Source: Mantamonas sphyraenae (taxonomy: Eukaryota > CRuMs > Mantamonadidae). Taken from it: DNA of 64,000 nucleotides. The position numbers and the translations under genes were made by a program. Shown in pieces: positions 28,276-40,139 of the stretch (positions are counted from its first letter, which is position 1; each line of letters starts with the position of its first letter). The notes under the pieces were generated by a model. It was not told where the DNA came from and searched no databases. It worked only from the letters and a program-made list of their open reading frames with translations. The DNA is taken from positions 628,001 through 692,000 of the forward strand of contig JAPMXV010000034.1 of assembly GCA_026936335.1 (NCBI GenBank), read 5' to 3'.

Positions 28276-31200
28276 TCACCCCGTCGCTCCATCATCGTCC
28301 ACGTCGCCCCCATACACGTCTTGTGCACTCTTGAGCGCCGTCTCGACCATGCTGTCGCTGACCTCGACCACAACCCCGGAGCTGCTCGAGCTTGCCTCTG
28401 CGTCGTCGTTCGCGGGCTTCATCGCCGTCAATTCCAGCAGCGTGTCCAGCACGTCTGCGTTGCTGCTGCTGCTCAGCTGCAGGCGTGCCAGCTGTGCGCG
28501 CAGCTCGTCCAGTCCGTCACGCATGCTCTTCACCACCGTGCTCTCCAGCGCCACACGCTCGTCGCTGCTGCCCATCTTGGTGTCCAGCACCCCGCGCATA
28601 CGCTGTTCCAGCTGCACAATCTCCAGGCGCTCCACCACCTGCGCAAACGACGGGCGGTACTCCTCGCACGATGCCCAGCAGTCCTCAATCAGCTTCTTCA
28701 GCACCTCGTGTGTGCCTGCAGGGATCGGCTCGCGGAAGTTCGGGTTGCGTACCATCTGCGTGATGATCTGCATCGCGTTCTTACCCTCAAACGGCAGCTT
28801 GCCTGTCAGCATCTCCCAAAGCAGCACTCCAAAGCTGTACACGTCTGCACTCTGGTCGTACTTCTCGCCCACCAACAACTCCACGCTCATCCACTGCGGC
28901 GTGCCCACGTTGCCCGTCATCGTGTTGCTTTGCTCACGGATGCGCGCCATGCCGAAATCGGTGATCTTGGCGTTCAGCTTCTCGTCCAGCAACACATTGT
29001 GTGGCTTCAGATCCCGGTGCACAATCTGCGGCTCAAATGAGTGCAGGTAGTTCATGCCCGCCGCAATGCCCAGAGCAATGTGCACCACCTCCTCCTCCGA
29101 CAACACCTGGTTGCGCACGTGCAGGAGGTCGTACAGCGATCCGTTCGGCACAAACTCTGTCAGAATCGACACGTTCGGCTCCTGGTTGCACACGCCCTTG
29201 AACATGATCAGGTTGCGGTGACGCACTGCTGCCAGCAGGTTCACCTCGCGCACAAAGTCCTGGTACGCCATCTCGTGCTCAAACGTCTGGAACTTCAGCT
29301 GCTTCACAGCCACCGTCTCTCCCTTGTACACCGCCTTGAACACAAACGCAAACGCTCCTTCGCCCACCTTTTCCAGCACGTTCACGTCCACAAAGTTCAC
29401 CAGCAGGCTCGTAGCAAGCTCGTCGTTGTTCCACTGCACGTCCTTGAACGCCGCAAACGTGCCCTCCTTCAGCTTCGCCTCCAGCTCAAGCCGGAACGGC
29501 TCCATGCTGTCCAACCCCTGCTGCGACTCCACGTGCGCCTTCAGCGCAGCCTCAAACTCGTCGGCTCCAACAACCCGCACCAAATCTCCATCCTTGTCCT
29601 GGTACTTGGCGTGGAACTCGTCCATGTTGATCTCCAGCTTGTGGTTCACCAGCGCCTTGAACTCGCCCAGCTTGATGGTCGACTGCACAGGGATCACGCG
29701 CGCCTCCTCACCCAGCTTGATCTTGACGTTCAGGCTCCTCGGGCCGTTCAAGCGCTCCACAAGCTCGGCGTTGGTCACAGTGCCGCTGCTGCTGCCGCTG
29801 CTACTGCCGCTGCTGCTGCCGCTGCTGCTGCCCTCGCCTCGCGTTTCCTCCACGTACTTCTGGTGACGCACGTTCCACAGCTCCTGCAGCACGTGCGAGT
29901 CCTGCCTCTGGATCGACGTGTTCAGCATCTTGTCCACGCCGTCGGAGCGCATCACCGTGCACATCTTGCGCACCTCCTCGCCAAACATCTGGCTCTTGAG
30001 CGACAGCAGACCGATGATGTGGTCCAACTTTTGCAAATCCGGGCGGTTGCGGTCCATTCGGATCTGGTGGCAGTCCACGTCCGGCAGCGTCTGCATCTTG
30101 GGGAACATCTTGCCCGGCTCGGCTCCCACCAGGAACGAGATGAACGTGATCTTGGCCGGGTACACCTCGCGCCAGTACTTGCGGAACCAGAAGCGGAAGT
30201 CGCGGTTCTCCGTGTACTTGTTCTCCACCTCATCGGTGACCACAATAAAGTGCTTGATGATCTTCTTCTCCTGCAGAAAGTCGTACATGCACGCGCCAGG
30301 GTTTGTCTTGCCACGCGGGTGCACGTGCTGCGCCATGTACACCACGTCGTTCACGTTCTGCGGCACATAAGCGGGCACGTGCGAGCGGCCGGTGAAGAAA
30401 CGCAGATCGGCTTCGCTCATCACGGCCAACAGACCCGAAATGATCGTGGCCGTGCGCACAGCCACCTCCATCGACGCCGACGCGTCACCCAACACAGCCA
30501 CCGGCGCTTCCAGGTCGATGCCTGCGTCCAAGCGCATGAGACGCTTCATCGCCACGGGCTTCAGCAGCTCCACAAACTCGGGCACGTCCTCCTCCTCCAC
30601 ACCCTCCACCAGACTCAGGATGCGCTGCATCAGCTTGCCGTAGTTTGCACGCGCGCCACGCGGCTCCTCGCCAGAACTCAGGCGCTCGTAGATGTTCTTG
30701 TCCACCTCGGGGCATGCCAGCTCCGGGTAGAACCACACCAGGTCGCCCAGGCTCATGTTGCGAGCCATCTGCAGCCGAAGACCGCTCGACAGCTGCTCGG
30801 GGTTCACAATTGTGCGCAGGAAGGAGTAAGGCACGTCATACTCGGACAGGGTCACCATGTTGTGGTGCGACTGCGCCTCGTCCTTAAAGTCCAGAGTGCT
30901 GGCAGCGTGCAGCAGCGTGCCCTCGCGCTTCTCTCCGGTAAACACATGTTCGGCAAACCCCTCCAGCTGAAAGTCCTCGGGCTTCGGGTGCACGATTTCG
31001 CACACCATGCGCCAATACACTGGGTCTTGCACCAGAGCCGAGAACAACAGCTCTCCCTTGTCCACGGTGCGGATCCACTTGCGGATGTGCTGCGCAACGC
31101 TGCGCGACACGGTACCCACACTCTCAATCTCCTGCAGCTCGCGCATCTTTGTGTTCCACTTCTTGAATGTCTTGATGCGCACCCGCGGACTCGCAAGCAG

Positions 31201-31756
31201 CTTGTTGACGCGTCGGGTCACCGCTGCCAAGCGGCGCTTGTTGTCTGCAATTTGCAACGCCTTGGCCACGTCGTACACCGAGAACTGGTTCGACGCAAGG
31301 CAAAAGTCCAACACCTTCAGGTTGCGCGTAGCAATGCACGACACAAGAATACTGTTTCCCGCCGCGTTGTGTCAGTCCCGTGCTGTGTTTGCGCCCCTTT
31401 GGCTGTGTTCCCCAGCACGGCATATTTCTGATGAACGCAAGAGCCCTCTCTCACTCTCCAACGCCGCACCCCGTCCGCACTCACTTCTTCTTGTTGTTCG
31501 GCGGCAGGATGATGTTGCGGTCCAGAATGCACACCAGAGTGGCGTCAAATGCATACGGATAGTTCTCCTGTGCCTTGACCAGCTCTGCCAGCGTCGTCGT
31601 CGTGTCCAGGAAAGTCAACTTCAGCGACTTCTTCGGCTTCTTGTGATGGTGGTGATGGTGGTGCTTGCCTGCCTTGCTGTTGTCCACCTTGATCTGATCA
31701 CGCTCCTCATCCGCGTGCGGATCGTGCTCCTCCAACTTCTGAGTGCGCGACGACAT
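28276..31756 (-). CDS. vWA/TROVE-like, PB1 and TKL protein kinase fusion
   Basis: Complement of exons 31756-31485 and 31351-28276 (133-nt phase-2 intron), about 1,115 residues. Exon 1 supplies the only good start (MSSRTQKLEEHD) and a His run. Residues ~85-370 are helical (IATRNLKVLDFCLASNQF). A vWA-type domain follows, with MIDAS-like GDASASM (about 378), GKTNPGACMYDF and VVTDEVENKY, resembling the vWA half of Ro60/TROVE proteins. A poly-Ser linker leads to a PB1 domain (about 633-695) with an OPCA-like KYQDKDGDLV. The TKL kinase (about 740-1000) has GEGAFAFV, VAVKQLKF, HRDLKPHN, DFGMAR and, in the APE position, SVE. The kinase looks active. A signalling role with PB1 partner binding is inferred; the RNA-binding idea depends on the TROVE resemblance and is weak. 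Confidence 0.8.
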
Positions 31757-31837
31757 GTTCCTCTGTTGTCAGTCCGTCGAGTGGTTTCAGGTGGCTGCTG
31801 CAGCGCGTCTGCATCCACGCCATTTTTGTATTTTCCC
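31757..31837. promoter_or_regulatory. Compact bidirectional promoter region
   Basis: Only 81 bp separate the kinase start (minus) from the NAA50-like start (plus). Both promoters must fit here or inside the genes. No TATA box is evident. Confidence 0.5.
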
Positions 31838-32532
31838 ATGTCCACGTCGGCCAAGCGACCATTGGACGAACACGGCAACGATGATTGCGTGTCGCCGTCC
31901 AACCATGACCATGACGAGGCTGAGAGTCCCAAGCGCCAACGCGCCGGCTCCGACAGTGGCGGGGACAGCCTTGTGGAACGCGTCACCCTGTGTGCATATG
32001 ACCCAGACTGCCATTTGAGTGACCTGCAGCACTTTAACCGTCTTGTGTTTCCCGTCCGCTACAGCAAGCGCTTCTACGCGCGCTTCCTGATCAGGGTGCC
32101 CTTGTCCAAGTCGCCCTGCTCGACGGCGAGCTCATTGGCAGCGTCGCCGCAAGACTGGAAGAGGTGGAAGAGCAGCAGCACGACGTGTACATCATGACAT
32201 TGGGAGTGCGTGCAGCACACCGTGGCCAGGGCCTGGGACGACTGCTGCTGCAGGCGCTCGTCAACGAGTGTCGCTCTCGCAAGGGTCTACGCCGTGCCTA
32301 TCTCCATGTGCAGACCAGCAACGACACCGCCATCGGGCTGTACACCTCGTTGGGTTTCCACATTGCCCAACGCCTCGAACACTACTACCGTCGCGTCCAG
32401 CCGCCTTCCTGTTACATCCTGGAGCTTCCCCTGGACGACGCATACACTGGGACACGCCTGTCACCGTCCTCTTCCTCCTCCTCCTCCTCCTCCTCCTCCG
32501 AAGGCAACTTGGCACCAGCTGGCCCGCGTTGA
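31838..32532 (+). CDS. NAA50: N-alpha-acetyltransferase 50 (NAA50/San), apparent frameshift
   Basis: GNAT-fold acetyltransferase. After an acidic tail of ~50 residues, the protein reads HFNRLVFPVRYSKRFY, the NAA50 signature for substrate peptide binding, then YIMTLGVRAAHRGQGLG with the acetyl-CoA loop RGQGLG, YLHVQTSNDTAIGLY, and HYYRRVQPPSCY, all as in human NAA50. NAA50 acetylates Met-starting N-termini and some lysines, usually with the NatA complex. The frame slips near 32080, in a GC-alternating tract (TACGCGCGCTT). Two more bases there would give FYARALPDQGALVQ, exactly the human spacing. So a short CG deletion, real or from sequencing, is likely. The C-terminus adds a poly-Ser run. The next gene begins 14 bp after the stop. 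Confidence 0.82.
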
Positions 32533-32546
32533 CGCATCCATCGGAA

Positions 32547-35456
32547 ATGGGCTGGCACTGTTCCCAACGACGTCGTTTGCTGGGCATGGCTGCCATCATT
32601 TGGATGGCTGGCATGGGCCTGTACATGGCGTCGCTGCTGGTGGACGACCTGCCCACGGAGCTGCGCGACCACATGAGCCACGTGGCGTCCATCCGACGAC
32701 ATCCCAACGCGCACGACGGACGGGCCTGCACCTTTGCCTCCTGCTTCGACTCGTCCCGTTGCCCCGACGGCTCTCCCCTCCGCGTGTATGTGTACCCGCA
32801 TGTAGATAAATCGTGCCATTACGCACACTGTGTGTCCCCGTCCATGGCTGCTTTTCTCCAGGCCATCCGCACCAATGGCTGGCTCGTCGACTCGCCCCAC
32901 GACGCCTGTCTCCTCGTCCCTCCCGTCGACTTGTTTCTGCCCGGTGCCGTGCCCGATGTGCCTGTTCCCCATCCCACCCAGGCTGTGGTCTGGCGCAACA
33001 TCGACACCTGGGAAAACAAAGAGCAGCTTCACTCGGTGCGCCAACAGAGCGTCCTTGGCCCGCTGTTGCCCTACTTCAACAGTACCACGTGGAACAAGGG
33101 TCAGAATCATGTCCTTCTGTGGCAACACCGTGCCCTCGAGGATCTCCTGGACCAACCCCTGTCCTCCGATGTTGCCCGACAGCTGCGTGCACACGGCCCG
33201 TCCGCTTGGGGCTCGCCCGCAAGCTACGACACAGAAGCCACCCTTGTGCAACTCATGATTGGCAAGGCCATCCTCGTGCGCATGAATCCCCTCCAGAGCA
33301 CCTTTCGCCAGGGCATGGACCTCAGCGCCGACCTGCGCCTGCACGTCTTCACCCTCCCCTCCTCGGGCATCCTCAACGAGCTCCATTATCAGCCGCAGCG
33401 GCTGTTTGAACGCGCCACACACGCCTCGGTCGGTGTATGCCACGCCGAACCTGTCTCCAATGCCCACAGCTACCTCTTTGGCACCACCATGGTCCGCCAA
33501 CGCCTTCCCTCCATTGTCGAGCAACTGGGCGACCTGTGGGATGGCACCCAACACGCCTCTCTTCCTAATTTATCTGCTGCCTGGTGTCAACACACCTTTG
33601 CACCCACATCCCGCGCCTGGGAGGCCCGGGAGTGTGCGGTAAACGCTGTGCGAACCCATCTGCAGCTCCAATCGCTGCTGGACAACGATCCAGAGCCCCA
33701 AAGCCTGTGGAAACGGTGCCGTGTGCAAACAGTCACACGTGCATTTCGCTCTGCCCGCTCTCCTTTCACGATGATGCTGCCCATGCTCAAGTTTGGCGTC
33801 GTCCCCCTGCTTCTCGACTCGCTCACCGTGCTGCCCCTCCACGACACGGTTCCTTGGCACGACATTGCTGTGCGTGTGCCCACCTACGCCAATGTGAGCA
33901 CCATCCGCTCTGTGCTCTCGACACGCGTGCGTTCAGACACCGCCTGGCAAGCCCAGCTGCAACACGCTCGCTCTGTGTACGATGCCCACCTTGGCAGTTA
34001 CCACGGCATGCTCACAGGCGTAGTGCACGCCTTGCAGGCTCGCATGGGTCATGTCTCTCCACTGCCCGCCCTGCGTCGTGTCGAGGACGACACCATGGTT
34101 GTCCTCACCGTGCGTGCACGTCAGTTGGCCCTGCGTGATCACGCTTTCGTCCATGACCAGGACGTGCCGGATGCATCACACACGGGCGCACACATGGACG
34201 ACGACGTGGCCCGTGCAGATGCAGAGTGGTTCCTGCAGGGTCGAGCACACTCTCGTCTCGCACACAACACGTTGGCGCAGTTGCAGACGCTCCAGAGGTC
34301 GCCTGCCGCACGTCCATCACTCGGCCAGCTGCGTGACTGCACCTTTGATGCCTGTTTCGATCGCTCCCGTTGTCGCAGCGGACACTTCCGCGTGTGGATG
34401 TACCCGCCTCCGGCAACACTTTGTCCAGACTACTCTTGTCTCTCGCCCTTCTTTATGCGTCTCGTGCGTACCATCCAAAACAGTGCGTACTACACGCAGG
34501 ACGCCAGCCAGGCGTGCGTCTTTGTGCCCCTCATCGACCTCTTCAGCTACCTCACCGGCGGCGATGGCTCCCACGCTGCCATGGCTGCCTGGACCAAGAA
34601 GCAACCACAGTGGAACAAAGGAAGCAACCATCTCATTTTCGACCCCACCGATTGGCACAGCGTCAAGTTTGACCTGGAGAACGCCATTCGCATCAAACAC
34701 GGCGTCCACGCAAGCGACTACAGGCCCGGCTTTGACATTGTCGGCGACGCCTGCCTGACGAACGACATGTATGCACCGTCGACCAAGAACGCTCACAATC
34801 TGCTGGATCCGCGTGTGCAGGACGCAGCCAAGAACAGCACTGCCACGCCGTCTCCGCTTCTCCTCAGCTTCCTCGGCTCTCGGTACCGAAGATCCAGCGA
34901 CGACCACGACCGTAGCTCACCCGAACTGCGCAATCGCATCAACACGCTGGACAATGGCGCAGACGTGCTTGTCTTCTCCACATGCAAGTTTGCCCAGGAG
35001 TACGCGGCCGAGCCGTTCAACATGCTGCTCTGCGAGGAGGACCGCGTCCGTGCACAGACGCACAATTACACCGGACAGTACGACGAAATCCTGGCACGGT
35101 CCGTGTTTGGACTCTCGCCACGAGGTGCAGGCATGCACAGCTATCGCGTCCTGGAGTACGGCCGTTTCGGAGTCCTGCCTGTTGTTTTAGGCGACTATGG
35201 CCTCTTGCCCTTCCCAGAACTCATCGACTGGGGTGCCATTGCCGTTCAATTGCCTGAGCACCAGTACAGCCTCGTGCCCGAGCTCTTGCGCCGTTTGCCA
35301 CAGGACGAGGTGATCCAACGTCGCAGCAGGCTGCGCGAGGCATTTGCACGTGTCATGCAGACCACAAAACATGCTCTGGACAACGGAGTCTTTGGCATCT
35401 TGAGGAAGCGACTCGGCGAGTGCGGCAACGACGGTGACAACTGCGCGGTCGTGTAG
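32547..35456 (+). CDS. Exostosin-family (GT47) glycosyltransferase with two tandem domains
   Basis: 969 residues, type II membrane topology: a short cytosolic head MGWHCSQRRRLL, then a TM segment (GMAAIIWMAGMGLYMASLL), then a lumenal part. Two related units follow. Unit 1 (about 55-480) begins CTFASCFDSSRCPDG and has VPLLLDSLTVLPLHD. Unit 2 (about 590-960) begins CTFDACFDRSRCRSG and contains the canonical FGLSPRGAGMHSYRVLEYGR, then VLPVVLGDYGLLPFPELIDW. Unit 2 looks catalytic; unit 1 lacks the PRG-H-R core (it has TRAFRSARSPF) and may be a pseudo-domain. GT47 enzymes add beta-linked sugars to glycans in the Golgi; donor and acceptor are unknown. Several N-x-S/T sites agree with lumenal exposure. 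The start lies only 14 bp after the NAA50-like stop on the same strand. Confidence 0.82.
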   Translation: MGWHCSQRRRLLGMAAIIWMAGMGLYMASLLVDDLPTELRDHMSHVASIRRHPNAHDGRACTFASCFDSSRCPDGSPLRVYVYPHVDKSCHYAHCVSPSMAAFLQAIRTNGWLVDSPHDACLLVPPVDLFLPGAVPDVPVPHPTQAVVWRNIDTWENKEQLHSVRQQSVLGPLLPYFNSTTWNKGQNHVLLWQHRALEDLLDQPLSSDVARQLRAHGPSAWGSPASYDTEATLVQLMIGKAILVRMNPLQSTFRQGMDLSADLRLHVFTLPSSGILNELHYQPQRLFERATHASVGVCHAEPVSNAHSYLFGTTMVRQRLPSIVEQLGDLWDGTQHASLPNLSAAWCQHTFAPTSRAWEARECAVNAVRTHLQLQSLLDNDPEPQSLWKRCRVQTVTRAFRSARSPFTMMLPMLKFGVVPLLLDSLTVLPLHDTVPWHDIAVRVPTYANVSTIRSVLSTRVRSDTAWQAQLQHARSVYDAHLGSYHGMLTGVVHALQARMGHVSPLPALRRVEDDTMVVLTVRARQLALRDHAFVHDQDVPDASHTGAHMDDDVARADAEWFLQGRAHSRLAHNTLAQLQTLQRSPAARPSLGQLRDCTFDACFDRSRCRSGHFRVWMYPPPATLCPDYSCLSPFFMRLVRTIQNSAYYTQDASQACVFVPLIDLFSYLTGGDGSHAAMAAWTKKQPQWNKGSNHLIFDPTDWHSVKFDLENAIRIKHGVHASDYRPGFDIVGDACLTNDMYAPSTKNAHNLLDPRVQDAAKNSTATPSPLLLSFLGSRYRRSSDDHDRSSPELRNRINTLDNGADVLVFSTCKFAQEYAAEPFNMLLCEEDRVRAQTHNYTGQYDEILARSVFGLSPRGAGMHSYRVLEYGRFGVLPVVLGDYGLLPFPELIDWGAIAVQLPEHQYSLVPELLRRLPQDEVIQRRSRLREAFARVMQTTKHALDNGVFGILRKRLGECGNDGDNCAVV

Positions 35457-35503
35457 CCAGTGGACAACCACAAGCAACAAACACATCCCATGTTGATTTC
35501 CAA

Positions 35504-38500
35504 TCACGCCATGCCCAGCAACTGGCTGACAATCACCCTGTTCTCGCTGCTCTGCTGACCCACCACGTCGTCAAAGACACCCTGCGCTTGCACATCGATC
35601 CCAATGCCACTCAGCCGCTCCTGCACCAACCGACTGCTCTCAGACGCCTGTGCAGCCGCCGTGAAACCGTCCTGCAGCGTGTGCAGGCATTGTGCAAACT
35701 CGTTCAGCAGTGCGCTCAGGTCTTCTGGTTCGTCGTCCCAGTCGTCCCAATCGGATGCACCCGACGCATCGCTGTCCTCGTGGTGGTGCAGGTGGTGGTT
35801 GTCTCCTGGCACCAACTCCATTCCGGGCACGTCCGGCTGGCCCAGCTCCTTCACTGGCACCGCTGGCGTTGTCGCAAACACCGATTCGCCGTCGCCCATG
35901 CTCACTGCATTGCCGATTGTGGATCCTCCCCACAGATCGTCTGCATTCTCTGCATGCAGCCGCTCGCACATTGCACCCAGCAGCTGGGGCAGGAAGCGCA
36001 GGTCCACAAACAGGAAGCACAGCGAGTTGCACAGCTCCAGCGCTTTGCGCAACACCACTGTCTCGGTCGTGCTCTGTACAATCAACTTGGCCATCTGGTC
36101 GAGACACAGCTTGGCCAGGGTGGTCAGCACGTCCTTGGGCAGTGCCTGCAGCGCCTGTGCCTCCACGCTCACATCTTCGCGCAACATCTGCAGGAGCAAA
36201 CCGTGGCTCATCCGCTCTTGGCCGCCCACATCCACGCGCAGCCTGCCCTTGCCCCTGCTTTCACTCTGCTCCTGCACCATCCGTGTCTCTGCAGCCAGAG
36301 GGCCGTACACGTATCGGATCGGAGCGTACAGCGCCGCATTGAGGCTGTCCAGCAGCATCAGCTGCACATCCATGTCGTCGTGTGCAGCCAGCAGATCCAG
36401 AACCACGGGCACGCACGCAAACGCCGTCGTTACCGCACAGTTGCCGTACAGAAACTCGGGCAGGGCGCTTGCAGCTGCCGCCATGAACGCCTTGCGCGCA
36501 GCCTTGGCCTGTTGCCGTGACAATGCTCGCATCTCCTTTCGCTGGCCCTCACCTCCTTCCTCCTCCACAATGTACAGCAGCGTGTGTGCCACGCTTGCCT
36601 TTTTGCGGTTCGGCATCAGCGCAGACGCCTGCACGTGCGCCATCCAGCGCACGACGTCGTACAAAACAGCCTCGGGCACACGTGCCACGTCCTCCTCCGG
36701 CACCAAATCCCGTACCAGCGCATTGTTCAGGAAGCTTTGCATGCGCAGCAGCAGCTCAGCCGCAATGATTTGCAGCTTGACAACGCGAGATTCCAGCAGC
36801 AGAGCGTGCAGCTCTGGCACCAGGTTGCCCAGAGCAGGCACGTATGCACGCAACAATGCTTTGAGACGTGCGTGGCTGTTCGATGGCCATCCACTGCGTG
36901 TGTTGTGGCCCTGCATGCTCTGCACCGTACGCACCAACCTCCCCAGCCGTTTCATCCCGTGTTTCAGTGTCTGGGCGCCCACCCAGCACACATTTGTGTC
37001 GTGCATGCCCAGGTATTGGCCCCACAGCACACACACCATCTTCGGATCGTACAGCACCAGCAGCTCCGAGAAAGGACGCGCAATCTGCTCGCCCATCCTC
37101 TTCAACTCCCACTGCGACTGCACATCCTGACACTCTGCCACCTGGAAGAACATCGCACGCAACACATCCCCTAGCGAGTCCACTTGCACACTCTGCCACC
37201 ACTCGGGTTGGCCCTCCCGCTGCGGCTCCAGGTGCGCATGGTACGGGTTGGCCGCAAACGAAGGCGACAGCGGCGACATCAGTGGCTGAAGACGGCTCTG
37301 CAGTCCCACAGACAGCGACGACGCCACGGTGCGTCGGCTTTGGTGTGGTGTGGACGGTTGCACAGAGATGTGCGGACCCTCCGTCCGTATCTTGCTTCTC
37401 ACCCGACCCCGATTCCTCCACTGCCTCGACTGCCTTCTCCCGCACACGCGCTGCACGCTGCGTGTCACTTTTTCGCACAAGATCCAGCAGCGACAACACC
37501 GACTCGACGCTCGAACCCGTGCTCACGCCCTGCCTGTTTACCCCCTCCACGATGCCGCTCATGCTGCTGCCAGTTCCTCCAGCCCCTTCACCGTCACCGA
37601 CTCCGCTGCTGCTGCTACCACCACCACCACCACCCCCACCACTGATACCATCTCCGCTTCGTGCAGAAAAGGCGTTTCGAAGCGGCGTTTGCCCAGGCCC
37701 ATCCTTCGCCGTCTCGCCATCTCCACCCTGCACCGAGCTGCTCACATCTGCGTTGCCGTCTGTTCCCAACGAGTCGCTCGAGTGAGAGCGTGGCCGTCCA
37801 CTTGCCGAACTTGCTCCGCTGCTCTCGCTCGTCAACTCGCGAGCCGTCACGCTTCCACTCATCGAAACCGCTCCGGCGTCCGAGTCTCTGCCCTCACCCG
37901 ACCCCAGCTCCGCCACACTCTTGCTCGGCCGCAGCGCACTCATGTTCAACGGTGGCGGCGTCATTTGACTCGCCTGTGCCCCGTGTTTCAACGACGGACT
38001 GCTAGCCGTGCCTCCAGACGACGGCGAGAATACAAGCGCCGAACTGTGTCTGTAGTGCCTCCTCGGGTTGCTCTTCCCGTCTTCCTGTCCTCCGCCACCC
38101 GAACCTTCTTCCTTTCCGTCCTCGCGGTGCTCATCCACATCCTCCTCCTCGCTCTCAAAGCACCACGTAAACAGTGTGCGCGGACTAGGCCGCCGGTACC
38201 GCATCCCACGTGTCCCATTCACCTGCAGCAGTGTCGGCGTACGTTCGCCAAACCCGTCCGCAGACTCGGTAGACCGAGCAGACATGGGCGACATCATTGG
38301 TGTTGTGCCCGTGGGTGTGCTTGCCACGGTCGACGAAGACGTGGAAGAGGACGACGATGACGATGCCGATGTTGGCGGGCCTTGCTCCGAATCGCCGTCG
38401 CTGTTGCTTGTCTTTCTCCTGCCAAGCATGGGGGGTACTGGGAAACACGTAGTAGGCGTGGTTGGTCAACACAAAGTTGATGATTAGCTCGTACGCAAGC

Positions 38501-39762
38501 ATGCGGCCTTCCTTCCACTGCCAGCTCTTTTCTGCCATCTGATCTGCCTTTCGCCACGCCACCAGCTGGGCGGCGTCTTCCTGGTCGATGCTGCTCATGT
38601 CGTACCGCGGCGCATCCAGCTGCTGCACAAACACATTGTCCGCCTCCTCTTCGCGTGTGTCGCCCTGCGTGGCACTGCCCATGCTGCACATCGTCGTGTA
38701 CGACACCGGCCAGCCTGCACACAGGTCTTGCAGGATCAGATTCACCAGCGCCGGCCGACTTGCGTTGCGTGCCAGCAAGTACTTGAAGATGGTGCTGGTC
38801 GTCTGGCGCACAGTTGCCGCAGGGTGTGCGAGGTACCGTGAACACACTCCCATGTACACGCACCAATGAGGCAGCATCAATTCAATTGGAATCAGCTTCA
38901 CCAGTACAACCAGCACGCTCAGGATCCCGTCTGCCTCGTGTGGTGCAAGCAATTGCTCACCCAGACCCTGCAAATACTCGCCTGTGCGGTCTCCTTCCGG
39001 CAGCAGCGATGCATACTTGCCGCTGCCTGTCCATCGCTCTGCCTCTGCCTTTGCCTCCTCCCCTTGTGCATCCCCTCCGTCAGCCCCCTCCAGCGCTTCT
39101 CCCTCCTCGTCGCGATTGCACAGCCGCGCAAACACGTGCCGCCATGTCTCCACACTCTGATCAAACGCAGAGCGAGACAGATACGCAGACAACACCGTCG
39201 TCACGTGCTCACGCACACTCAGCTGTACATGTGTCACCAGTCCAAACAGTGACTTGACAAAGCCCGCACTCACATAACCGGGCAGCGTCAGCGTGTAGTA
39301 CTTGTTTGCAAAGCACAAGCAGCGCACCAAACGCTCACTTGGCCGTGTCAACTGTTGTGACCTCTCTTGTTGTCCCTGCTCATCCGCCAGCGCATGGAAA
39401 GTCCAGTTGAAGTTCTTCAAGATGGCCGTCAGCCCCATCAGCGCTCCTTCCAGCACCTGCCACGCCGGCGTTTCTTCCTGTGTACACATCTCCAGCAGTG
39501 CCATCCACACTGCCTCCAGCTGCTCCATGTTGAATGCCTTGACGGCCTCAAAGAATCGCCGCGCGCAGTTTTGCCGCAACATCGACCACATGTCCGTGAC
39601 ACTCAACACCATGATGTCCTGCACACACAAGGGCACACTTTGCTGTCAGCGACCGTCTCTTCCGGCTGTGCTGCGTTTCTTCTCCACACGCTCCTCCGCA
39701 TGCCCACTTACCGACACAGCCTGGAAATGCGCGTCCAGCCTTGTTGCAAAGTCGTCCTCCTC
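35504..39762 (-). CDS. Large uncharacterised alpha-helical repeat (HEAT/ARM-like) protein
   Basis: The reading path on the complement runs from exon 39762-39712 (EEDDFATRLDAHFQAVS), across a 93-nt intron, into 39618-38425, then through a Ser-rich disordered middle (38425 to ~37400), then helical sequence to the stop at 35504. About 1,390 residues are visible. Helices such as LEGALMGLTAILKNFNWTF, LPHWCVYMGVCSRYLAHP and LLAAHDDMDVQLMLLDSLNA suggest a solenoid. I recognise no named family. Two joins are unresolved. Near 38425 the frame changes at a run of six C (one fewer C would fix it). Near 37300-37450 an intron or frameshift is needed, and a strong donor-like GTGAGA there is out of phase. 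A further 5' exon probably lies upstream (next entry). Confidence 0.6.
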
Positions 39763-40139
39763 CTACCCAGTCGACATCCCCACACACACGCCAAATGTCC
39801 CAAACGAGTGTTAGCTATGCGTTTGCCTCTATGCGTATCCGTGGGATCCACCCACGCCCTTGGCGGTTGTCTCTGACTCTGCTCTGGCCAAAGTTGTCGC
39901 CCCTTTCGTGGCAACATGCCACACACACACACGCAAGCAACCACACACACACACACAGCATGCACCCTTCTCTGCTCACGTGCTGCATTCACTCGGCGCA
40001 GCCGTGGGCGGCTGTACGCGCTTTGCAAACGGGCAACGCGCGCGGACCTTGCTCATTTGGGCAAGTCGCGCGTGTCGTTGGGGCCCAGTTTCCTGCGAGG
40101 CACCTGGGCCTCCGCCACTCTCTGTTGCACACCCGGGAC

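Noticed and set aside
26684-28279. Minus-strand extension of the hydrolase frame to an 850-codon ORF
   Set aside because: It is antisense to the BPI-like gene; the membrane anchor at 26683 is the natural start.
29041-31431. A 796-codon plus-strand open frame opposite the TKL kinase gene
   Set aside because: It is His/Arg/Leu-rich antisense of a clearly conserved kinase, with no domain or codon sense of its own; a common artefact in GC-rich coding DNA.
37298-37402. 105-nt intron with GTGAGA donor and CTGCAG acceptor in the helical-repeat gene
   Set aside because: The ends look good, but the join is out of phase (one base left over), so I left this junction unresolved.
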